Of a stretch of 58,988 nucleotides of DNA, positions 27,386 through 35,009 are shown in pieces. The stretch spans positions 1 through 58,988 of the forward strand of contig CAYOMD010000015.1 of assembly GCA_964404985.1 (NCBI GenBank). Reading direction: 5' to 3'. Numbering within the stretch: position 1 is the first letter of the stretch; the number at the start of each line of letters is the position of its first letter. Source of the stretch: Hankyongella sp964404985 (GTDB taxonomy: Bacteria; Pseudomonadota; Alphaproteobacteria; Sphingomonadales; Sphingomonadaceae). The notes beneath the pieces were generated by a model. That model ran no database searches. It was not told the origin of the DNA and saw only the letters and a list, made by a program, of their open reading frames with translations. The position numbers and the translations under genes were made by a program.

Positions 27386-28338
27386 GCGGGGCGTCGCGGT
27401 CGTCGTGGCGGGCCTTGCCGCCCGGTCTCCGGTGGCGCCCCATCCTGTGCTCCGCGTCGCTTGAGCGGTCGGCGTGCGCCCGAGGCGCCTTTGCCTGGTC
27501 CACCCTTGCCGGGTGCACCCCTGCGCCGGTCGTCTTGAGGCTTGGCAGGCTTGGGTGCGGCAGGGCGCGGCGGTGACCAGGCGCTGGCGACATCGATGAG
27601 GCCCGAGCGATCCTTGACCCGGCCCAGCCAGGCCACCGGCGCCTCCACCAGAGCACCGGGCGGCAGGTCGCAGAGCTCGAACGGGCCGTAGCCGGTGCGG
27701 ATGAGGCGGCTGACCCCGACACCCAGATAGTCCATGACCCGCCGGATTTCGCGATTTTTGCCCTCGGTCAGGGTCACGCTGACCCAACTGGTCAGGCCGC
27801 TCTTGTGCTCGATGTCGGCGATGATGCTGCCGTAGCGGATGCCCTCGATCGTCACGCCCTCGGCCAGGGCCTCCAGCATCGCCTGTGTGACCACGCCGCG
27901 CACCCGCACGCGGTAGCGGCGCGAGACGGCGTTGACCGGCAGCTCCAGCCAGCGCTTCAGCTCCCCGTCGTTGGTCATCAGCAGCAGCCCCTCGGTCGTG
28001 AAGTCGAGGCGACCGACAGAGACCATGCGTGGGGCATGGGGGGGCAGCAGATTAAAGACCGTCTTGCGGCCCTGCGGGTCACGCGCGGTGGTCACGCAGC
28101 CGGGCGGCTTGTGGAGAAACCAGAGCCGCGTCGGCTCGGCAGCGCGCACCGGCTGTCCATCGAAGCTGATGCCGTCGGTAGTGGTGAGAATTGTTGCCGG
28201 CGTCATCACGGTCTTGCCGTTCAGCGCGATACGACCCTCGGCGATGAAACGCTCGACATCCCGGCGTGAGCCGATGCCGGCGCGCGCCAGCAATTTGGCG
28301 ATACGCTGGGGTTCTAAACTCTGGGGAGGTTTGGCCAT
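27382..28338 (-). CDS. RsuA-family pseudouridine synthase (RluB type)
   Basis: Isomerises uridine in rRNA, probably in 23S. From the ATG at 28338 the product is 318 residues. An S4 RNA-binding domain (RIAKLLARAGIGSRRDVERFIAEGRIALNG) leads to the catalytic GRLDFTTEGLLLMTNDG with its Asp, and then EGKNREIRRVMDYLG. The C-terminal 60 residues are Pro/Arg/Gly/Lys-rich and probably disordered, as in many RluB proteins. RluB is favoured over RsuA or RluE by the basic tail, but the target is not proven. Confidence 0.85.
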   Translation of the reverse strand: MAKPPQSLEPQRIAKLLARAGIGSRRDVERFIAEGRIALNGKTVMTPATILTTTDGISFDGQPVRAAEPTRLWFLHKPPGCVTTARDPQGRKTVFNLLPPHAPRMVSVGRLDFTTEGLLLMTNDGELKRWLELPVNAVSRRYRVRVRGVVTQAMLEALAEGVTIEGIRYGSIIADIEHKSGLTSWVSVTLTEGKNREIRRVMDYLGVGVSRLIRTGYGPFELCDLPPGALVEAPVAWLGRVKDRSGLIDVASAWSPPRPAAPKPAKPQDDRRRGAPGKGGPGKGASGARRPLKRRGAQDGAPPETGRQGPPRRPRRPA

Positions 28339-28346
28339 GGCGCGCT

Positions 28347-30146
28347 TTAGCCGGAAATGGCGGGCTTTAACAGCCTTGCCCGCATCAAGCCGCGCACGCT
28401 GTTGCCGAGCCAGATATCGCACCCGGCGAGATCGGCAGGGGTAAGGGGGGCCTCGATCGCCCGGCCGTCGGCGAGGAGTGCGGCGCGCAGGATGCCTGGC
28501 AAGACACCATCGGCCAGCGGCGGGGTCAACAGCACGCCGTCTCGCGCAACGAACAGGCTGGTGAAGGAGCCCTCCGTCAGCAGGCCCTGCGGGTTGACGA
28601 ACAGGACTTCATGGCAGCCAGTCGCCTGCGCCAGCGCCGTGCGGACATCGTCGTAGAAGGCGCGGTTGCTGGTCTTGTGGGCAAGCCAATGGGCGGGCTG
28701 AGCGAGCGGCTCCGGGGCCAGCACGACCTCCAGCGTCTCCGGCAGCGGAGCCAGCCGTTGGGCGTGAATGCACGCGGCCCCGAAGCGGCTGACCAGCAGG
28801 CGCACGCGCATCGGGGCGGACCAAGGCTCTGCCGCCTCTGCCAGCATGGCACGCCAGGACTCCGGCTGGGCAGCAAATCCAAACCAGCGGGCGCTCTCAC
28901 ACAGGCGCGCGATATGCGCATCGAGCCGGGCAAAGCCAGTATCTGGCGTCCAGCCCAGGGTCTCGAACAGATCGAACGGCGGGAGGTCCGCGGCCAGGAA
29001 GCGCGCCTTGGCCAGACACTCCTGCCATTCCTCGGCCGCAACGCTGTCCGCCACCACGCCACTGCCAAGCCCCAGCCGCGTCGGCTGGCCGGGCTGCCAG
29101 ACGAGCGTGCGGATGGCGACGTTGAAGCTGGATGATCCGTCCGGCGACACCCAGCCTATCGATCCGGTGTAGAGGCCACGCGGCTCCGGCTCCTGCTCCC
29201 GGATGATCTCCATGGCCCGGATTTTCGGCGCGCCGGTAATCGAGCCGCAGGGAAACAGGGTTCGCAGGACGTCCAGCGCATCCAGTCCTCGCGCGATCTG
29301 CGCGGTGACGGTCGAGGTCATCTGCCAGAGTGTCGGCAGGGCACAGACGTCGAACAAGCGCGGGACCTGCACGCTACCCGGCACTGAGACCCGGCTGAGG
29401 TCGTTACGCAGCAGATCCACAATCATCAGATTTTCCGCCCGGTTCTTGGGGTCGGCAGCGAGCGCCTTGCCGGCCGCATCATCATCGTGGCTGACGCGCG
29501 CGGCGGTGCCTTTCATCGGCTGGGCCGTCAGATGCCCGTCTGCATCCAGGCGGAAGAACAGCTCCGGAGAGACGGACAGCAGCCAGTGCTCACCGGTCGA
29601 GGCCAGCACGCCATGGCCACCACGTTGGCTGCGCCGGAGCCGGTCGTACAGCGCCAGCGGATCGCCCGTAACCGCAACGGTCGCCGGAAAGGTCAGGTTG
29701 ATCTGGTAGACGTCTCCCGCCTCGATGTAGCGCAGGACGTGGGCGAGTGTGGCCGCATGGGCCGGGGCGTCAAGCGCCGGGATAGCCGGACCCAGGGTGC
29801 AGCGCGGCGGCGTACTGAGGGAGGCCCGGCACAGCCCCTCGACCTCCAGCGGTGAGGGAGTCCGGCGGTCCCGGAACAGGCCGAACCAGAGCAGCGGCTC
29901 GCCGGCAGGGGGGCGGCGGTACCATGCGGCGAGCCTGGGCTCCAGCGCATAGCCGGCCTCGAACGCCAGCCAGCCGGCGGCATGCAGGCCCTGCGCCAGC
30001 CCGGCCCGCAGCCGGGTGAGTGCGGTATCCAGTTGGGCTGGATCGTCGATGGCGATGCGCTCCACCATGTCGGTGAACAGCAGGCTGGGACCGGCACTCG
30101 GGCCGCGCGCATCATCGAACAGGAAATAGGGCGAGTCGGGCAGCAC
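28347..30146 (-). CDS. pabB: PabB-PabC fusion: aminodeoxychorismate synthase I + lyase
   Basis: A 599-residue fusion that carries both chorismate-to-PABA steps after amination. Residues about 1-385 are the chorismate-binding domain, with KGTAARV, ENLMIVDLLRNDLSRV and SITGAPKIRAMEII. Residues about 395-599 are a class IV aminotransferase-fold lyase, with the PLP Lys in HKTSNRAFYDD, Glu in LLTEGSFTSLF, and GVLPGILR. The glutaminase PabA is not nearby. The start is a GTG with no clear ribosome site. Such fusions are known in several proteobacteria. A MITE-like element lies 20 bp upstream. Confidence 0.9.
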   Translation of the reverse strand: MLPDSPYFLFDDARGPSAGPSLLFTDMVERIAIDDPAQLDTALTRLRAGLAQGLHAAGWLAFEAGYALEPRLAAWYRRPPAGEPLLWFGLFRDRRTPSPLEVEGLCRASLSTPPRCTLGPAIPALDAPAHAATLAHVLRYIEAGDVYQINLTFPATVAVTGDPLALYDRLRRSQRGGHGVLASTGEHWLLSVSPELFFRLDADGHLTAQPMKGTAARVSHDDDAAGKALAADPKNRAENLMIVDLLRNDLSRVSVPGSVQVPRLFDVCALPTLWQMTSTVTAQIARGLDALDVLRTLFPCGSITGAPKIRAMEIIREQEPEPRGLYTGSIGWVSPDGSSSFNVAIRTLVWQPGQPTRLGLGSGVVADSVAAEEWQECLAKARFLAADLPPFDLFETLGWTPDTGFARLDAHIARLCESARWFGFAAQPESWRAMLAEAAEPWSAPMRVRLLVSRFGAACIHAQRLAPLPETLEVVLAPEPLAQPAHWLAHKTSNRAFYDDVRTALAQATGCHEVLFVNPQGLLTEGSFTSLFVARDGVLLTPPLADGVLPGILRAALLADGRAIEAPLTPADLAGCDIWLGNSVRGLMRARLLKPAISG

Positions 30147-30165
30147 TGCGGGAACCGATATCTAC

Positions 30166-30386
30166 CAGGCTGTTGAAAAACTCCAGAGCGAATAGATATT
30201 GGCACATATTCTCCCCTCCTTCGCGTGCGAGGGAGGGGTGGCCCGAAGGGCCGGGGTGGGTAAAGATGCGCTGCTGTTGCTGCACACATGCCCCCAACCC
30301 GCCCTGCGGGCACCCTTCCCCCGCTCACGGGGGAAGGGAGATAAAGATGTGTTAGCGTGCGGCTTTCAGAGTTTTTCAACAGCCTG
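30166..30386. mobile_element. MITE-like element with IS-type 18-bp terminal inverted repeats
   Basis: CAGGCTGTTGAAAAACTC (30166-30183) and its exact reverse complement (30369-30386) bound a 221-bp element without a transposase gene. The ends resemble the GGCTGTTGAAAAA-type termini of some insertion sequences (IS5 or IS1182-like), which is recalled and not searched. The interior holds two palindromic G/C-rich repeats of the CTCCCCTCC/GGAGGGG kind. It lies just upstream of the pabB-pabC start. A flanking CTA on both sides may be a target duplication. Confidence 0.7.
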
Positions 30387-30420
30387 CTAGAGCGGCTTTC
30401 GATCTGATTGAAGCAGCCCG

Positions 30421-30484
30421 CCGCTCACCCTGAGCCTGACGAAGGCTGAGCGGCTTGTGGTTCGCCAAGCTCACCACGAGCGAA
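30421..30484. repeat. Palindromic intergenic repeat (REP-like)
   Basis: The sequence CGCTCACCCTGAGCCTGACG, followed by CTGAGCGGC and AAGCTCACCACGAGCG, is an imperfect palindrome of a kind widely scattered in proteobacterial intergenic DNA. Together with the element at 30166-30386 it fills the 404-bp gap before the MBL gene. No coding content is seen. A related but diverged copy is at 55094-55187. Confidence 0.5.
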
Positions 30485-30550
30485 CTTTCAAACTGAGACA
30501 CGCCCTCGAAAACGCTTCAATCCTAACCGGCCCGACGCTAGAACCTCGCC

Positions 30551-31222
30551 ATGCAAAACCCAGCGCTCCAGTTCGTCATCATCCCGGTGACCCCGTTCCA
30601 GCAGAACTGCAGCCTGCTGTGGTGCACGCAGACCATGCGTGGTGCCTTCGTCGATGCCGGCGGCGAACCGGAGCGGCTGCTCGGGGCGGCGGCCCAGTAT
30701 GGTGTGACCATCGAGTCGCTGCTGGTGACCCACGGCCATCTGGATCACTGCGGCGCGACGGGGGAACTGTCCGAACGGTTGGGGGTGCCGATCATCGGCC
30801 CGCACCGGGAGGATGCCTTCTGGATCGAGCAACTGGCGACCCAGGCACAGATGTTCAGCTTTCCGGCTGCAAAGACCTTCACGCCGGACCGCTGGCTGGA
30901 AGACGGCGATACTGTGACTGTGGGGACCCTGACCCTCGACGTGCGCCACTGCCCGGGGCACACGCCGGGGCATGTGGTTTTTCACCATGCCCCCAGCGCG
31001 CTGGCCTTCGTCGGCGATGTGCTGTTCGCCGGGTCGATCGGCCGGACGGATTTCCCGCGCGGGAACCATGGCGACTTGATCCGCTCGATCACGACCCGGC
31101 TGTGGCCGCTGGGCGATCACGTCCACTTCGTGCCCGGCCACGGCCCGATGGCGCGCTTCGGGGACGAGCGGCGCAGCAACCCCTATGTCGCCGACGCGGT
31201 GCTCGCAGGCTCCATCATCTAG
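30551..31222 (+). CDS. MBL-fold metallohydrolase (YcbL / glyoxalase II-like)
   Basis: A 223-residue zinc hydrolase with the metallo-beta-lactamase signature THGHLDHCGATGEL (residues about 60-73). Further metal ligands are in HCPGHTPGHVVF, LAFVGDVLFAGSIGRTDFP and VPGHGP. The short form without the glyoxalase II C-terminal domain matches the YcbL type I glyoxalase II group. The substrate is uncertain; S-lactoylglutathione or another thioester is possible. Its stop codon TAG is formed by the first bases of the MITE-like element that follows. Confidence 0.85.
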   Translation: MQNPALQFVIIPVTPFQQNCSLLWCTQTMRGAFVDAGGEPERLLGAAAQYGVTIESLLVTHGHLDHCGATGELSERLGVPIIGPHREDAFWIEQLATQAQMFSFPAAKTFTPDRWLEDGDTVTVGTLTLDVRHCPGHTPGHVVFHHAPSALAFVGDVLFAGSIGRTDFPRGNHGDLIRSITTRLWPLGDHVHFVPGHGPMARFGDERRSNPYVADAVLAGSII

Positions 31223-31389
31223 AGCCAGATGACTTTAGATTGAGCCGGTTCTCCCCTCCCGTTCGCGGGAGGGGTGGTGCGAAGCACCGGGGTGGGCAAG
31301 CGTGTCCCTGGCACCCACCCCGGCCTATTGGCCACCCCTCCCTCAACGAGGGAGGGGAGATTGAGTCTACTTGATGTCATCAGACTCTA
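31220..31389. mobile_element. TA-flanked MITE-like element, copy A (170 bp)
   Basis: The ends are TAGAGCCAGATGA on the left and, on the opposite strand, TAGAGTCTGATGA on the right. The interior is two back-to-back G/C-rich palindromes (CTCCCCTCCC...GGGAGGGG and CCCCTCCC...GGGAGGGG) with GGTGC/GCACC and GGCC/GGCC stems. Copy B at 36196-36365 has the same length, the opposite orientation, and about a dozen differences. The TA at each end suggests insertion at a TA dinucleotide. The left TA gives the stop codon of the MBL gene. Confidence 0.75.
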
Positions 31390-31405
31390 AGCCGCCCTGC
31401 GCCGG

Positions 31406-31969
31406 TCAGAGCGCGCGCACGACCTGAACCGCAACCGCGATCCAGGCGGGGTTCGGCAGGGTGACCGGCTTGCTGCCCGGGGTGAGCGGCAGCAGGGTCA
31501 CGGCCCCCGGTGCAGCCGAGAGCACCCGCCCGAAGGCAAAGCCGCCCACACCCTGAGCGGCCAGGGCATCCCGGTGCTCGGCCTCGGCAAACCGCTCGGG
31601 CGGCAGGCGCAGGAGCCAGAGATCGTCCCCCGCCCGGTAGTCGCCCTGACTGACGTCAACCCGCAAGCCCAGCATGTCGGTGGTGGGACGCGGCGGGATC
31701 AGCACCATCAGCCGGGTCGGTGCCTCGACGCCGCTCGCTGTCAGCAAGGCGGCGACCGGCACGTCCGGGCGTTCCTCGACCCGGACAAGATCGCTGGCCT
31801 CCACCCCGAGTGCGCCGGCGATGCGGTTGAGCCAGTCGACCGAGACCGTGCGTAACCCGACTTCCAGCCGGCCGATGGTCTGGGCGGTGGTCGGCGGGTC
31901 GCAGCGCTGCGCGACCTCCGCCAGAGTCAGGCGTTTCGCCTTGCGGACTTCCCGAATACGCGTTTGCAT
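31406..31969 (-). CDS. XRE-family transcriptional regulator next to the GTA remnant
   Basis: A 187-residue protein. Residues about 1-60 are a Cro/CI-type helix-turn-helix (RIREVRKAKRLTLAEVAQRC, TIGRLEVGLRTVSVDWLNRIAGAL). The C-terminal 110 residues are not recognised and may sense a ligand or form oligomers; no S24 peptidase Ser/Lys pair was evident. The ATG at 31969 has GGGGG three bases upstream. It is divergent from the DUF6456 gene, with a 95-bp shared region containing inverted repeats. By analogy with Caulobacter it could play the RogA role, repressing the GTA activator; that is inference. Confidence 0.75.
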   Translation of the reverse strand: MQTRIREVRKAKRLTLAEVAQRCDPPTTAQTIGRLEVGLRTVSVDWLNRIAGALGVEASDLVRVEERPDVPVAALLTASGVEAPTRLMVLIPPRPTTDMLGLRVDVSQGDYRAGDDLWLLRLPPERFAEAEHRDALAAQGVGGFAFGRVLSAAPGAVTLLPLTPGSKPVTLPNPAWIAVAVQVVRAL

Positions 31970-31991
31970 AAGCCCCCTCAAAAAACCGCAT

Positions 31992-32032
31992 TGGTACTTT
32001 TTGCTGTCCTACAGCATCGACCCCGCTGTAGT
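31992..32032. promoter_or_regulatory. Operator candidates between XRE and DUF6456 genes
   Basis: Three motifs lie here: TTGGTAC at 31992-31998, TGCTGT-CCT-ACAGCA at 32003-32017, and the overlapping CTACAGC-N9-GCTGTAG at 32010-32032. The last two share the central ACAGC half-site, as in cooperative XRE operators. The TTGGTAC recurs in both arms of the inverted repeat around the terminase promoter (32750-32797). Confidence 0.6.
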
Positions 32033-32064
32033 CCAGCGCAGAGTCTGCAACTGGGGGGCGTATC

Positions 32065-32760
32065 ATGCTGGATGAGAAACGGATTGTGCGCGTGCTGGGC
32101 GAGCTGGAGAAGGGCATGCTGCTGCAGCCCCAGGGGGAGGACTGGCGGCTTGGGCGCAGCCGGATCGGGGAGCAGGCCGTGGTGCACATGCGCGCGCGTG
32201 ACCTGGTGGAGCCGGCACCCGGCGGCTACCGGATCAGCGGGCCGGGCCGGGCGTTCGTGGCGAGAGCACGCGCCGGAACGGATGGAGCCTACCACCAGAA
32301 CCGGCTGATCGCCGAGGAGACGCGCCGCATCGATGGCAAGGACGCCCGGTATACGGTCAATCGTGCGGAGGCTCCGCTGGCCTGGCTGGCGCGGCGCGGG
32401 CTGCTGAGCGCGGCGCAGGTGGATGCCGGTGAGCGGCTGCGCACCGACTTCGAGATGGCACAGCTCGGGCCACGGGTGACCATGGCCTGGGACAGTGTGC
32501 CCGCGCAATCCGGCCATCGTGGGCCGCCGGAGCCGTTGACCCGCTGCGAAAGCCAGATCGCCGCCAAACGGCGGGTGGAACTGGCGATGTCGACTGCCGG
32601 GCCAGGCTTGTCCGATGTGCTGTGGCGGGTGGTGTGCAGCGCAGAAGGGCTGGAGACCGCCGAGAAGGCACTGGCCTGGCCACCGCGCTCTGCCAAGCTG
32701 GTACTCGGTATGGCACTGGACCGCCTGATTGCCCATTACGCACAAAAAAGTACCAAATAG
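32065..32760 (+). CDS. DUF6456 protein, candidate GTA regulator
   Basis: A 231-residue protein with a DUF6456 domain in its C-terminal two thirds: PLAWLARRGLLSAAQVDAGERLRTDFEMAQLGPRVTM in pieces, then RRVELAMSTAGPGLSDVL and WPPRSAKLVLGMALDRLIAHY. The N-terminal 70 residues (RIVRVLGELEKG; RARDLVEPAPGGYRI) look like a winged helix. DUF6456 genes are recalled next to GTA terminases and in GafA/GafY-type activators, but that link was not checked. It is divergent from the XRE gene and is followed after 75 bp by terS, whose promoter carries a TTGGTAC repeat partly inside this gene's last codons. Confidence 0.7.
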   Translation: MLDEKRIVRVLGELEKGMLLQPQGEDWRLGRSRIGEQAVVHMRARDLVEPAPGGYRISGPGRAFVARARAGTDGAYHQNRLIAEETRRIDGKDARYTVNRAEAPLAWLARRGLLSAAQVDAGERLRTDFEMAQLGPRVTMAWDSVPAQSGHRGPPEPLTRCESQIAAKRRVELAMSTAGPGLSDVLWRVVCSAEGLETAEKALAWPPRSAKLVLGMALDRLIAHYAQKSTK

Positions 32761-32800
32761 AATAATTACTCTTGACTATCGCGTCGCTATTTGGTACAAA
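32750..32800 (+). promoter_or_regulatory. Terminase promoter flanked by an 11-bp operator inverted repeat
   Basis: TTGACT (32772-32777), a 17-bp spacer and TACAAA (32795-32800) form a sigma70-type promoter about 36 bp before terS. It is bracketed by GTACCAAATAG at 32750-32760 and its exact reverse complement CTATTTGGTAC at 32787-32797, which overlaps the -10 element. A regulator bound to both arms would block or reshape the promoter. Confidence 0.7.
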
Positions 32801-32835
32801 AATCCCATGATGACCAATTGCGTCCGGGGGCGTCC

Positions 32836-33300
32836 ATGACCACGACAGCGAAACCGGCGCGCAAGCGGGCCGCAACGTCTGCCTGGACTGCGGCCAAGCG
32901 GCACAAGTTCCTGACCCGGCTGGCCGAGACCGCCAACGTGGCGGAGGCCTGCCGGGCCGCGAAAGTCTCGCGCACGCTGGCCTACAGCCAGCGTAAGCGC
33001 GTGCCGACCTTCGCTGCGGCCTGGGACGATGCCATGCGCGCGGCCCTCGACGACCTGGAGGCGGCGCTGGTCGAGCGGGCGCGCGATGGTGTCGAGCGGC
33101 CACACTTCTACGGCGGCGCGCAGGTCGGCACCGTGCGGCACTATTCGGACGCGCTGGCGATGTTCATTCTGCGCGCCCGGCGGCCGGACGTCTACGGCAA
33201 GACCGCAGAGGCCGGGGAGGGAACGCTTGCCAGCCCGACCGGCGACATCCGGGCGCTGATCGCCGCGCGCGTGGCCCGGCTGAAACAGGCAGACTCATGA
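32836..33300 (+). CDS. GTA/phage small terminase subunit (TerS-like)
   Basis: The 154-residue product begins, after a short basic tail, with a helix-turn-helix region (KRHKFLTRLAETANVAEACRAAKVSRTLAYSQRKR) that matches small-terminase DNA-recognition domains. A region near 75-115 (YSDALAMFILRARRPDVYG) is typical of GTA gp1. Small terminase selects DNA for packaging. The start at 32836 has GGGGG upstream; an earlier in-frame TTG lies inside the promoter. The stop overlaps the large-terminase ATG (ATGA), so the two are coupled. Confidence 0.78.
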   Translation: MTTTAKPARKRAATSAWTAAKRHKFLTRLAETANVAEACRAAKVSRTLAYSQRKRVPTFAAAWDDAMRAALDDLEAALVERARDGVERPHFYGGAQVGTVRHYSDALAMFILRARRPDVYGKTAEAGEGTLASPTGDIRALIAARVARLKQADS

Positions 33301-34607
33301 GCAGTGGCCTTACAAACATGGGCCTTGCGCTGGCCGGGCTGGAGCCGGCGGCGCTTGAAACGCTGCTGGCGGGCCTGAGCGACGCGGAGGCGGCACATCT
33401 ACTCTGGGACTGGCCAAGCTGGGCCAGGCCGCCGCAGTTGCCGCCCCCCGGCAACTGGCGGGTCTGGCTGGTGATGGCCGGGCGTGGCTTCGGCAAGACC
33501 CGTGCCGGAGCCGAATGGGTGCGGGCGCTGGCCGAACACAACGGTGCCGCACGGATCGCGCTCGTCGGCGCGACGTTGCATGACACGCGCGCGGTGATGG
33601 TCGAGGGCGAGTCCGGCCTGCTGGCGATTGCCCCGCCGGACCGGCGACCCCAGTTCGAGCCGAGCCGGCGTCGGCTGGTCTGGCCGTCCGGCGCGCAGGC
33701 GATGCTCTATTCTGCCGAGGACCCTGAGCAACTGCGCGGGCCGCAGCACCACGCCGCCTGGGCCGACGAAATCGGCAAATGGCCCTATGGCGCGGCGGTC
33801 TGGACCAACCTGATGCTCGGCCTGCGGCTCGGCACCATGCCCCAGGCGGTCGCGACCACAACACCGCGCCCGACGCCGCTGCTGCGCGCCCTGCTGGCCG
33901 ATGACACGGTTGTCGTGACACGCGGACGCACACTGGATAACGCAGCACACCTGCCGGAGGCATTCCTGACCGCCGTGACGGCGGCCTATGGCGGCACCCG
34001 GCTCGGGCGGCAGGAACTGGACGGCGACCTGATCGAGGATATGCCCGGTGCGCTGTGGCGGCGCGATGCCATCGAGCAGACCCGCGTGCGGGCGGCACCG
34101 GAGATGGTCCGGGTGGTGGTTGGCGTCGACCCGCCGGTGACCAGCCAGGGTGACGCCTGCGGGATTGTCGCCGTGGGTCTGGGCCAGGATGGTACCGGCT
34201 ATGTGCTGGCGGATGCGACAGTCGACCAGGCAAGCCCCGAGCAATGGGCGCGCGCGGTCGCCGCCTGTGCGCAGACGTGGGGCGCCGACCGGGTGGTGGC
34301 GGAAGTCAACAATGGCGGCGATCTGGTGGAAAGCGTGCTGCGGCAGTGTGCCCCTGACCTGCCCTACCGGGCGGTGCGGGCGAGCCGGGGCAAGGTGGCG
34401 CGCGCCGAGCCGGTGGCGGCCCTCTATGAACAGGGCCGGGTGCGCCATATCGGCGGGTATCCGGCGCTGGAGGACCAGCTCTGCGGGTTCGGCCCCGGCG
34501 GCTATGACGGGCCGGGTCGATCGCCGGACCGCGCCGACGCGCTGGTCTGGGCGCTCACCGACCTGATGCTGAGCCGGACGGCGAACCCACGGGTCCGGGG
34601 GCTGTGA
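33297..34607 (+). CDS. GTA large terminase (TerL), apparently intact
   Basis: The 436 residues have both TerL activities. The packaging ATPase has Walker A AGRGFGKTRAGAEW (about residue 63), the Walker B-like HHAAWADEIGKW and the coupling TTPRPTPLLR. The nuclease domain has GVDPPVTSQGDACGI, VAEVNNGGDLVESVLR and RSPDRADALVWAL, which keep the three acidic residues. It follows the GTA gp2 pattern. No frameshift or loss of catalytic residues is seen although the capsid genes are missing from this locus. In a complete cluster the portal follows directly; here 1.8 kb of other genes and repeats intervene. Confidence 0.88.
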   Translation: MSSGLTNMGLALAGLEPAALETLLAGLSDAEAAHLLWDWPSWARPPQLPPPGNWRVWLVMAGRGFGKTRAGAEWVRALAEHNGAARIALVGATLHDTRAVMVEGESGLLAIAPPDRRPQFEPSRRRLVWPSGAQAMLYSAEDPEQLRGPQHHAAWADEIGKWPYGAAVWTNLMLGLRLGTMPQAVATTTPRPTPLLRALLADDTVVVTRGRTLDNAAHLPEAFLTAVTAAYGGTRLGRQELDGDLIEDMPGALWRRDAIEQTRVRAAPEMVRVVVGVDPPVTSQGDACGIVAVGLGQDGTGYVLADATVDQASPEQWARAVAACAQTWGADRVVAEVNNGGDLVESVLRQCAPDLPYRAVRASRGKVARAEPVAALYEQGRVRHIGGYPALEDQLCGFGPGGYDGPGRSPDRADALVWALTDLMLSRTANPRVRGL

Positions 34608-34710
34608 TATAATGGGCGCGCTGAAACAATGCAGCCGGGTTGGACAGGAGGCCTTCCGGGTCCGTTCAGTCCTGCCCCGACAGCCCATTCAACAGTCATT
34701 TGCCCATGCG

Positions 34711-34732
34711 TGCTTGCATGCGTACATGTACG
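34711..34732. promoter_or_regulatory. Operator candidate for the toxin-antitoxin pair
   Basis: CGTACATGTACG at 34721-34732 is a perfect 12-bp palindrome. TGCTTGCATG precedes it, and a CATGCG repeat is nearby. It lies about 30 bp before the antitoxin ATG, where VapB-type antitoxins usually autoregulate. Confidence 0.5.
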
Positions 34733-34763
34733 ATGTTATTCTCATGCAGTCACAGGATGAACG

Positions 34764-35009
34764 ATGGAAAAAGCTGCACGACGCCATCAACCGCCGATTA
34801 CGATCCGTTCGGCTAGGGCGGCGGCCCTGCTGCGCCGGCTTTCGGCTGGTGGCCGCAGCCAGGCCGATATTATCGAGGAGGCGCTTGAGCGAATGGCATC
34901 GCAGCGCAAGACGCTGTCCGAGGCGCTGGCTCCTGTCGTTCAGCAAGATTTCGATTGGGAACCCACCCGGTCCAATATGGCATCCCGCGTGCCAGCGCTT
35001 GACGACTGA
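34764..35009 (+). CDS. VapB/FitA-like antitoxin
   Basis: An 81-residue basic protein. ITIRSARAAALLRRLSAGGRSQADIIEEALERM resembles a ribbon-helix-helix DNA-binding domain, and the C-terminal tail (DFDWEPTRSNMASRVPALDD) is the likely toxin-neutralising segment. Its TGA overlaps the toxin ATG (TGATG), the usual coupling of such pairs. The ribosome site CAGGA lies about ten bases upstream of the ATG. It lies between the GTA terminase and portal. Confidence 0.75.
   Translation: MEKAARRHQPPITIRSARAAALLRRLSAGGRSQADIIEEALERMASQRKTLSEALAPVVQQDFDWEPTRSNMASRVPALDD

Noticed and set aside
30457..31374. 305-residue frame overlapping the MBL hydrolase
   Set aside because: It is a frame-shadow of a gene with clear zinc-ligand motifs and runs through the MITE-like copy A.
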